Origin: Candidatus Pacearchaeota archaeon UBA284
Lineage (GTDB): Archaea; Nanobdellota; Nanobdellia; Pacearchaeales; UBA284
Direction: 5' to 3'
Length of the DNA stretch: 5,394 bases
NCBI GenBank assembly: GCA_002499185.1
Contig: DAKN01000028.1
Location: 1-5,394 of the forward strand
Shown here: piece after piece, positions 1 to 5,262 of the stretch
How positions within the stretch are numbered: position 1 is the stretch's first letter
Layout of the letters: every line of letters begins with the position of its first letter
Made by a program: the position numbers and the translations under genes
Notes under the pieces: model-generated
Told to the model about the DNA's origin: nothing
The model's input: only the letters and a program-made list of their open reading frames with translations
Database searches by the model: none

Positions 1-60
1 TTAGCACACTGTCCAGTTTTTGGGGGCCACCGCCGGTCCCAAAATTTAGAGCGGCCCATT
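1..60. other. GC-rich left edge, possibly a mobile-element end
   Basis: No gene is visible here. The sequence around 9-28 (tgtccagtttttggggg) resembles the terminal bases of some transposase-bearing insertion sequences, of the kind that begin TGTCC. That is an impression from memory: no transposase, no matching inverted copy and no target-site duplication is visible in the window. Positions 24-40 can fold into a weak bulged hairpin (GGG..ACC / GGT..CCC). The composition is clearly richer in G+C than the gene island to the right. Confidence 0.2.
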
Positions 61-64
61 ATGC

Positions 65-93
65 TTGACAGCAATGTCTCGCTTTGCTATGCA
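65..93 (+). promoter_or_regulatory. Possible sigma-70-type promoter
   Basis: A perfect -35 hexamer TTGACA (65-70) is followed after exactly 17 bases by TATGCA (88-93), which keeps only the first three bases of TATAAT. Transcription would begin near 100 and read into the short ORF at 135 and then the exported-protein gene at 270. The -35 match and spacing are good, but the -10 is weak. A second -10-like TATAGT lies at 105-110 with no convincing -35. Confidence 0.35.
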
Positions 94-134
94 ACAGGTA
101 ATCATATAGTAAACCTAAGAGAACGGAGGACCCA

Positions 135-191
135 ATGTCCGACGAACATCAAGACCCTGCTGTCCAAGACGGATGGTGGGGTTTTGCTTGA
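135..191 (+). CDS. 18-residue ORF: truncated gene start or leader peptide
   Basis: The ATG at 135 is preceded by GGAGG (125-129) at a 5-base spacing, the best ribosome site in the left part of the window, and it lies downstream of the possible promoter at 65-93. Only 18 codons follow (MSDEHQDPAVQDGWWGFA) before TGA. The base composition drops to A/T-rich immediately after the stop, at about 190-200. The simplest reading is the 5' end of a gene cut off at a junction, with a translated leader peptide as the alternative. I cannot assign it to a family. A different frame is open from 61 to 273 across the same bases, but it has no ribosome site of its own. Confidence 0.3.
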   Translation: MSDEHQDPAVQDGWWGFA

Positions 192-269
192 TGTTCTATT
201 ATTTAGATTTTATTTTATGGGAGCATTGAATGATCTAAAAATGGATAAATTTTCTGAGTTAGGAGAAAA

Positions 270-542
270 ATGAAAACAGTAATTATTGCCCTTGCTATAT
301 TTTTGTCTGTCCCCGAATTTCTTTCCGCTTGGGAAGGGTATGATTATGAGACGGGTACATATATTGAAATAGAAAAAGACAATTTAGTGCGTAGAGGAGA
401 AGAAATAGAATACTATGATTGGGATGAGGCAGAATATCGTACAGGCGAAGTTCAGAATATAGAAAGAATTGGAAGCAGTGTAGAAGTTGAAGTATACGAT
501 TATGATTCAGGAGAATACAGAACTTTTGAAATGGATGATTAA
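270..542 (+). CDS. Small exported acidic repeat protein (DUF5334-like)
   Basis: A 90-residue protein. The start is fixed by AGGAG at 261-265 just upstream of the ATG. Residues 1-20 form a Sec signal peptide: a short basic N-region (MK), a hydrophobic core, and a likely cleavage after Leu-Ser-Ala at 18-20. The mature part is about 70 residues, very rich in Glu, Asp and Tyr. It holds three copies of a pattern Y-D-[YW]-[DE]-x-[GA]-x-Y beginning at residues 24, 49 and 76, so it probably folds as a small repeat-built beta domain in the periplasm or outside the cell. From memory this matches the style of the DUF5334 family of small proteobacterial proteins of unknown function, which I could not verify. 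Its start overlaps the stop of an upstream open frame as ATGA, which may be chance. No terminator is obvious after the stop. Confidence 0.8.
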   Translation: MKTVIIALAIFLSVPEFLSAWEGYDYETGTYIEIEKDNLVRRGEEIEYYDWDEAEYRTGEVQNIERIGSSVEVEVYDYDSGEYRTFEMDD

Positions 543-574
543 AGGTACGATTATTTTTAAATCAGCATATTCCG

Positions 575-853
575 ATGAAAGTTATCGTTAAAGCCTTTGT
601 ACGTGTTCACAGGGTCAGCGAATCGGGGGAAAATTTTCAGAGACAAGCCAGATCTGGTTCGATACCGGTGAAGAAATTGTGGATCAGATTTGCGAGCGGG
701 GGGGGGGTAATTGATGGTCAAACAGTCGAAGTGAGAAGTAGACCCCGGTCAGCAATTGGAAATGATGAGCATAAAACGGCTATTTCCAAGCTTTCCAGTG
801 TAAAGGAAGAAATAATAGAACCTCGGTCCTTCGATGCTGCGGTTGTATGTTAA
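575..853 (+). CDS. Doubtful 92-residue hypothetical protein
   Basis: An open frame of 92 codons with no recognisable Shine-Dalgarno sequence before the ATG. The N-terminus alternates hydrophobic and basic residues (MKVIVKAFVRVHRV), and the middle (around residues 28-52) reads plausibly as protein. It runs through the ten-G tract at 698-707 as Gly-Gly-Gly. Against it, the stretch 652-696 has a diverged copy at 5271-5315, and differences between the copies fall mainly at third positions of another frame. This suggests that the frame once under selection is not this one. It could be a real small gene, a fusion of gene scraps, or chance. I recognise no domain. No other gene is visible between 543 and 929. 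Confidence 0.3.
   Translation: MKVIVKAFVRVHRVSESGENFQRQARSGSIPVKKLWIRFASGGGVIDGQTVEVRSRPRSAIGNDEHKTAISKLSSVKEEIIEPRSFDAAVVC
652..696 (+). repeat. Left copy of a diverged 45-base direct repeat
   Basis: Aligned without gaps to 5271-5315, this segment matches at 31 of 45 positions by my count, including an unbroken TCTGGTTCG. Eight of the 14 differences fall at third codon positions of the frame starting at 654, and both copies encode Cys-Gly-Ser-Asp-Leu-Arg there with five silent differences. In this left copy that frame is broken by TGA at 669 (TGG in the right copy) and by TAA at 708 (TAC in the right copy). The left copy therefore looks like the decayed one of two related gene fragments. 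Confidence 0.5.
698..707 (+). repeat. Ten-G homopolymer tract
   Basis: Ten consecutive G lie within moderately GC sequence. Such tracts slip readily in replication and are also error-prone in sequencing. Removing one G would join the frame from 591 (which continues to a stop just after the tract) to the frame that ends at 853. The tract could therefore be a phase-variable site, a decay product of the repeat copy it adjoins, or an assembly error. Confidence 0.6.
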
Positions 854-876
854 GTAAATATAAAAATATCGAAGTG

Positions 877-906
877 TGGGCATCGCTTAATTTTCATAAT
901 TATAAT
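877..906 (+). promoter_or_regulatory. Likely promoter of the Cys-repeat peptide operon
   Basis: A perfect -10 TATAAT (901-906) lies 18 bases after TGGGCA (877-882), which matches TTGACA at four of six positions. Transcription would start near 913, leaving a very short leader that contains AAGGAG (917-922) seven bases before the ATG at 930. The promoter sits at the left boundary of the very A/T-rich island. This suggests that the peptide gene and the two downstream genes are transcribed as a unit independent of the genes to the left. Confidence 0.5.
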
Positions 907-929
907 ACTCTAATAAAAGGAGAGTAGAA

Positions 930-1280
930 ATGCGAAGACTATTGATGATGTTGGTTCCCTCTTTTGTATTTTTCGCCGTTTTAAGTTTTGCATCTATTTC
1001 TATTTCAAATAGTAATGTCCAAGGTGAAAACGATTTTTCGAGTGGAGTTGCCAAAGAAAGTTTCTTGAAAAATGGAGATATTAATGCTAACGCACCAATT
1101 TATTTACAAGCAAAGGATATACTTAATAACCAGAGTAGTGATGATCGTATAGCATACAGGTCTTCAGGCTGTTCATCTGGTTGTTCAAGTGGATGTTCGA
1201 CGGGATGCTCGACGGGATGCTCGACGGGATGCTCGACGGGATGCTCTTCTGGATGCTCAAGTGGATGCAAAAGCTGGTAA
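930..1280 (+). CDS. Secreted peptide with nine-Cys Ser-Gly-Cys repeat tail
   Basis: A 116-residue protein with an ideal start: AAGGAG at 917-922 and a near-consensus promoter just upstream. Residues 1-21 form a Sec signal (MRR, a hydrophobic core, and a likely cut after Ser-Phe-Ala at 19-21). Residues 22-77 are a polar spacer without Cys, rich in Asn, Ser and Asp. Residues 78-113 are nine tetrapeptides Ser-[Ser/Thr]-Gly-Cys, placing Cys at 81, 85, 89, 93, 97, 101, 105, 109 and 113 with no break in the period. The protein ends Lys-Ser-Trp. Every Cys lies in the repeat. With an export signal the tail would be extracytoplasmic, so disulfide cross-linking, metal binding, or modification of Ser/Thr/Cys side chains (a RiPP-like precursor) are the main options. 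No modifying enzyme is present in the window. A terminator follows 20 bases after the stop, and two membrane-protein genes come next. I do not recognise a named family. Confidence 0.88.
   Translation: MRRLLMMLVPSFVFFAVLSFASISISNSNVQGENDFSSGVAKESFLKNGDINANAPIYLQAKDILNNQSSDDRIAYRSSGCSSGCSSGCSTGCSTGCSTGCSTGCSSGCSSGCKSW
1161..1268 (+). repeat. 12-base tandem repeat, nine units, encoding Cys tetrapeptides
   Basis: Nine 12-base units encode Ser-[Ser/Thr]-Gly-Cys. Units four to seven (1197-1244) are four perfect copies of tcgacgggatgc, identical even at silent positions. The outer units vary in Ser codons (tct, tca, agt) and Gly codons (ggc, ggt, gga), and Cys switches from tgt (first three units) to tgc. 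The pattern indicates recent duplication of a central unit within an older repeat. The unit length is a multiple of three, so copy-number change preserves the frame. A second frame is also open through the tract and reads Arg-Arg-Asp-Ala repeatedly, which creates a spurious N-terminal extension for the next gene. Confidence 0.95.
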
Positions 1281-2958
1281 AATAATTTTTGATAATTTTA
1301 AAAAGCAGCCCCTTATTTTTGTGGAGCTGCTTTTTTTATCCTTGATAGTAATATCCATATATTTTATTCCTGCCGTGCCATTTCTAAGGCCAGTTCTATT
1401 AACTATAATCATTATAACTTTAATTAGTTCTTCGCTTAGATTAAAAAAGGACAAAAAAATTGTTTTACTTGGGGCGCTTCTTCTTTCCCTTCTTTTAATT
1501 GAAAAACACGGTTTGATAATAGTTTTTTGGAGTACGATATATTACAGATATTTTATATTAAACCCATCTAAAAGAGTAAGCTTTCTTTACCATTTAAGCG
1601 TAATAACGCCTATTTTAATATTAATTTTAGAATCTATCCATGTAAGTATTAAACCGATCAATTCTTTATTTATTTGGTACTGGGGTATAGGTTATCCAAT
1701 ATTTTCTGGGATTCTATATTTTGCATTAAAAGAAAAAACAATTCCGATTTTATCAATTTTATGTATTATTGTATCATTAATTTCATTAAACAAACTAAAT
1801 TCAAACATCACAGTTGGCCTTCAAAAAGATCTAATTGATAATTTAAGTTGCTCGGATAAATATTTTGAAATAACTGGGTTTAATACTGAAACACTGAATA
1901 CAACCAATTCAGCTAAAATACTTGATTGTAATTATATACTCGCCTTTCCATTTCTTAATTCAAATTTTGATGAAAAATGGGCAAAAAATATAAAAGGACC
2001 ACAAAAAATAATTTTATTTGGAGAGCATGACAATTTAAATAATTTTATCACTAAAAATCCAGCCTTTAAAAACGACTCATATATTAGAAAAAAGCCATGG
2101 GAAGTCTATGATCCTATTTTCCAAAAAAGACTTGCATTTGCCAGACTTTTCGATCCTCTCTATTGTAGTAATATCGGTTGTACTATTAAAAATGACTTCC
2201 ACAATTTTCCCATCATTTGGGATTATACCAAGTCAGGGCAACCGATTATATTAGCTTCAGGTAAGGGTGAATTAAATAAAAAGGAAATTATTTTTTTTGG
2301 TGATAGTGACCCTGTCGTTCCTTTTTTGCTATCGTATAATTGTAATTTAATAAAAGCACTTCTCTCTGATACGAATTTGTACTTTGATTCAATTTGGGTA
2401 ATTGGATTATTATTATTCATTTCATTGTTCTATATAGATAGATATAAATATAAAATACTCCTTTTAATTTCAATTTTCGCCGTAGTTTTATGGGTGCAAT
2501 ATTTGGCAGGTAAAGGAATTGGGAAAAGTGATGTAAATGTATTTATCGATTCTAATATTTATAATCCTCATTACGAATTTAACGTTAGTTCAATTCCCCT
2601 AAAAATTTCGAAAAATAATTTTTCGATTTGCCTAAATGAAAAATGTAAAACCAAAAATGAAATTCATGTGATAAGCAAAAAGATTAAATTTGAAAGGAAA
2701 AAATTAAAGAGAATTGTTTATCTTATGCCAGGCACGAAGATAATCTTTGAAGATAAGGAAATAAAGGCTGGAAAAATACCACAAGGCAGAACGGTTTTTA
2801 AAATAAAAGAGAGGCGGTTTAATATTGAAAATGCATATTTTCTATTTATTAATAATAAGCCAGAATTTTCACCAATTATAAAATTTGATAATATGATTTT
2901 TTTAGCAACCGGAAGTCCTGAAAAAAATATCGAAAATCTCTTAATATTACTTGATTGA
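1261..2958 (+). CDS. Multi-span membrane protein with GATase1-like domain (first of pair)
   Basis: About 565 residues from GTG 1261, which overlaps the peptide gene by 20 bases. GGATG at 1251-1255 is only a weak ribosome site, so coupling to peptide translation is likely. An earlier in-frame GTG at 1189 would add only Arg-Arg-Asp-Ala repeats read from the 12-base tract, and GTG 1321 is a later alternative inside the first span. Predicted spans lie near residues 18-36, 43-58, 67-98 (one or two), 112-125, 136-156 and 161-176. A soluble domain (about 178-370) contains Phe-Gly-Glu-His-Asp (253-257) and Phe-Gly-Asp-Ser-Asp (346-350), typical in style of GldG/DUF4350 GATase1-like domains, and has no obvious catalytic triad. 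Two more spans follow (377-392 and 398-415), then a beta-rich tail ending near Gly-Ser-Pro-Glu (551-554). Two Cys-x4-Cys pairs (302/307 and 457/462) lie in the predicted outer domains. The family call is from motif resemblance only. Confidence 0.8.
   Translation: MDAKAGKIIFDNFKKQPLIFVELLFLSLIVISIYFIPAVPFLRPVLLTIIIITLISSSLRLKKDKKIVLLGALLLSLLLIEKHGLIIVFWSTIYYRYFILNPSKRVSFLYHLSVITPILILILESIHVSIKPINSLFIWYWGIGYPIFSGILYFALKEKTIPILSILCIIVSLISLNKLNSNITVGLQKDLIDNLSCSDKYFEITGFNTETLNTTNSAKILDCNYILAFPFLNSNFDEKWAKNIKGPQKIILFGEHDNLNNFITKNPAFKNDSYIRKKPWEVYDPIFQKRLAFARLFDPLYCSNIGCTIKNDFHNFPIIWDYTKSGQPIILASGKGELNKKEIIFFGDSDPVVPFLLSYNCNLIKALLSDTNLYFDSIWVIGLLLFISLFYIDRYKYKILLLISIFAVVLWVQYLAGKGIGKSDVNVFIDSNIYNPHYEFNVSSIPLKISKNNFSICLNEKCKTKNEIHVISKKIKFERKKLKRIVYLMPGTKIIFEDKEIKAGKIPQGRTVFKIKERRFNIENAYFLFINNKPEFSPIIKFDNMIFLATGSPEKNIENLLILLD
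1300..1337 (+). terminator. Intrinsic terminator or attenuator inside start of membrane gene
   Basis: GCAGC (1305-1309) pairs with GCTGC (1326-1330), extended by AAAAA (1300-1304) against TTTTT (1331-1335), and the T-run continues to 1337. Two more C-G pairs (CC 1310-1311 with GG 1323-1324) can form next to a bulged A. It lies 20 bases after the peptide stop codon, the classical place for a terminator, yet it is within the open frame of the next gene. Partial termination here would give many peptide-only transcripts and fewer full-length ones. Ribosomes that start at 1261 would cross the hairpin and could relieve termination. Confidence 0.75.
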
Positions 2959-2970
2959 TGATTTTTAAAA

Positions 2971-5262
2971 ATGGAATGTAATAAAGAAATAAATTCAAAT
3001 AAAGTCAAAAACTATAATTATGGGAATGATTTTTATAGCATCCTTATCTGCATAATTATTTCTTCTTTCATTACATTTTCGATTTTTAATCTCAGAAGTA
3101 TTCCAATAATATTAATTTTACAACTTTTAACTGGTTTTTTTCTTTTTTGTATTGTTATAAGGCTTTTACGTTTGGCTATTTTTATATTTTTTAGTATTTT
3201 TCTTATTCTTTCCTTTTCTCCGATTCTTTCGTCGATATTTATTTATTATTCGATCATTGATTTTAGTTATTTTTTTATAGCTTTTGTTCTTTCCGTTTCG
3301 TTCGCTAAATTTTGTTATAAAGCAAATTACGATTTTAAAATTTTAATATCGATATTGGCTTCATGTACAATTCTATTTTTATTAACAAGCGACTTTTATC
3401 AATATTCAGAATTAACTTATTACCTTTCTGTTTTTTCTGTTTCTATAATTACTTTGTTGTTGTCACCTAAAAGAAAATTTGTTTTTGAGCGTTTTAATTT
3501 TTTATTGGCTCTATTTGGAATTACTTCCGCGATTTTATTTTCTATCATAATAACTTCGAATAATGATGTAAAGAAAATTGGACTTTTAGAAAGTGAATGG
3601 TGTAATACAAAAACAGAATATGATTATGATTATTCTATGAAGGCAACTTACTCTTATTCTATAATGAAAGAACTTCTTAAGAGAAAATATGATTTTCTTT
3701 GGATTGAAGACTACAAAGGCATAGAAAAAAAATTGAATAATTTGGATGTGTTGTTAATGCTCACGCCTGTAAAACCTTTTTCAGTTAAAAACATTAATGC
3801 GATAGAAGCGTTTGTTAGTAATGGTGGGAACCTTAGCGTCATTGCTGACCACACTGATCTTTACGGGCACGCAGAAGTTTTAAACAAACTATTATCTATG
3901 TTTGGTGTTTTAATTAACAAAGATTCAATATTTGATTCTAAGGACTTTTTTTTAGAAGTGCCATTTCAAAATTTAAATTGGTCCTTAGTTCGTATGAAAA
4001 CGCCTTGCTCAATTTCAATATTTAGACCAAGTTATATATGGGCGTACGCAACAAATTCTATTTCCGAGCAGGTTGATTATTCAAGACCGAATTTTTTTGG
4101 CAACTTGGAATGGACATCAGATGATAAAAAGGGGAATTGGCCTATTGCGTTAACAATAAAATACCACAAAGGGGTCATAAATATTTTTACTGATAGCACA
4201 ATTTTTGCCAATTTTGCTATTTTTCAACCGAGCAACTTAAAAGTTTTAAATGCTTTAATAGAGGGAAATAAAATTAATTCAAATATATTTTATTACATAT
4301 TTTTTCTTCTGATTGTTTTGTTTATTAATTTTTTCAGTCCAATGGAAATAAAGTCAGGAATTGATATTATTGGTTGTTTTTTATTTTTTATCGTAATTTT
4401 GATTCTGATGTCCGATACTTTTGGAAATAGTGAAATTGACAAATATTTTAATGGACCGAAAATTGATGTTTACGCAGATAAAGAAAAAATTTATGAAGGA
4501 CAACCTAATCAACTCCCAGACAATTTTATGACAAGTACATTATATTCCAACATAGCAAGGTCTGGCATTTATCCACATTATATAGGCAAAACAATAATTT
4601 CACCTCCAAAAACTAAAACTCTGTTAATTTCGAATTATGATGACTTGATAAAAATCAAGCCTTCAATATTTAATGATAGATTATACGTCATTATTACCGA
4701 CTTGATTCCTGATGAAAATATTTTCTTTTTTAGAAAAAAACAAGTTCCATATGAATATAATAGACATTTGAACGAGCTACTTAATGTCAAAAATAATGAT
4801 AGAATTTTTTATGAAATAGAGATGAAACATAGCATTGAACATAATAATTTTAATGTACTGGCATCCTATGGTGTTTATAATGACCGGTTTTTAGGCAATT
4901 GGTGGATAAATTATGACATTAGTCCATTTAAAAAAATTATGTTAGAAAGATTTTACAAATGGCTTAAAGTGGGAAAAGCAATTGAAGTGTATAATTATCC
5001 AAGCATCGGTATTTCTGAAAATAATAGGAAAAAAAGATGGAAAGTTAAAAATACCGAAGGAAACGAAAAGACAATAGAATTTAATTTAAATATTAAAGAT
5101 AATGGTTTTGTTTATTGCGGATCAGGGTATTGGGCAATTATAGATAAAGATAATATTGAAAACAAAATTTATCTTTTGGGTGCGCCGGAATTATCAGATA
5201 ACCTAAATAATACTGGATTTACCGAATGGGCCGCTACCGAAGAGGTGTCTAATATTAATTAA
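2971..5262 (+). CDS. Large membrane protein with GldG/DUF4350-like domain (second of pair)
   Basis: A 763-residue protein starting 12 bases after the previous stop. There is no Shine-Dalgarno site, so translation probably depends on the gene before it. Hydrophobic segments near residues 21-40, 44-62, 68-92, 98-112, 124-139, 148-164 and 175-195 form an N-terminal bundle. The outer domain (about 200-432) carries the GldG/DUF4350-style pattern: a Tyr-rich entry (215-228), a Leu-Met-Leu-Thr-Pro strand, Pro-Phe-Ser (269-271), Gly-Gly-Asn (285-287), Asp-His-Thr-Asp (293-296) then Tyr-Gly-His, and Thr-Asp-Ser-Thr (407-410). The canonical GATase1 catalytic Cys-His-Glu set is not apparent, so a binding or scaffolding role is more likely than catalysis. 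Two further spans (439-455 and 464-481) precede a large outer C-terminal domain ending with Leu-Gly-Ala-Pro-Glu (736-740). This domain order mirrors the first membrane protein, suggesting an ancestral duplication and a heteromeric complex. GldG itself works with an ABC ATPase, and none is encoded here. Confidence 0.85.
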   Translation: MECNKEINSNKVKNYNYGNDFYSILICIIISSFITFSIFNLRSIPIILILQLLTGFFLFCIVIRLLRLAIFIFFSIFLILSFSPILSSIFIYYSIIDFSYFFIAFVLSVSFAKFCYKANYDFKILISILASCTILFLLTSDFYQYSELTYYLSVFSVSIITLLLSPKRKFVFERFNFLLALFGITSAILFSIIITSNNDVKKIGLLESEWCNTKTEYDYDYSMKATYSYSIMKELLKRKYDFLWIEDYKGIEKKLNNLDVLLMLTPVKPFSVKNINAIEAFVSNGGNLSVIADHTDLYGHAEVLNKLLSMFGVLINKDSIFDSKDFFLEVPFQNLNWSLVRMKTPCSISIFRPSYIWAYATNSISEQVDYSRPNFFGNLEWTSDDKKGNWPIALTIKYHKGVINIFTDSTIFANFAIFQPSNLKVLNALIEGNKINSNIFYYIFFLLIVLFINFFSPMEIKSGIDIIGCFLFFIVILILMSDTFGNSEIDKYFNGPKIDVYADKEKIYEGQPNQLPDNFMTSTLYSNIARSGIYPHYIGKTIISPPKTKTLLISNYDDLIKIKPSIFNDRLYVIITDLIPDENIFFFRKKQVPYEYNRHLNELLNVKNNDRIFYEIEMKHSIEHNNFNVLASYGVYNDRFLGNWWINYDISPFKKIMLERFYKWLKVGKAIEVYNYPSIGISENNRKKRWKVKNTEGNEKTIEFNLNIKDNGFVYCGSGYWAIIDKDNIENKIYLLGAPELSDNLNNTGFTEWAATEEVSNIN

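Noticed and set aside
61..273. 70-codon plus-strand open frame ending in an ATGA overlap with the gene at 270
   Set aside because: It has no ribosome site at its start, runs across the promoter and the better-supported ORF at 135, crosses a composition boundary, and its translation has no protein-like pattern. The ATGA overlap may be chance.
849..855. GTTAAGT, matching the integron attC core pattern GTTRRRY
   Set aside because: No partner RYYYAAC core at the proper distance and no imperfect palindrome between. A seven-base degenerate match is expected by chance.
1161..1268. CRISPR-like array
   Set aside because: The repeat is a 12-base coding tandem without spacers.
930..1280. Lipoprotein interpretation of the Cys-repeat peptide
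   Set aside because: There is no Cys near the end of the signal sequence. The first Cys is residue 81, so there is no lipobox.
1257..1454. 65-codon minus-strand open frame
   Set aside because: It lies opposite the start of the membrane gene and reads the complement of its hydrophobic codons. No promoter or ribosome site supports it.
2223..2420. 65-codon minus-strand open frame
   Set aside because: It is a complement of the strongly supported membrane gene with no initiation signals.
2718..3008. 96-codon minus-strand open frame across the junction of the two membrane genes
   Set aside because: It is a shadow frame in A/T-rich coding sequence with no ribosome site and no recognisable protein features.
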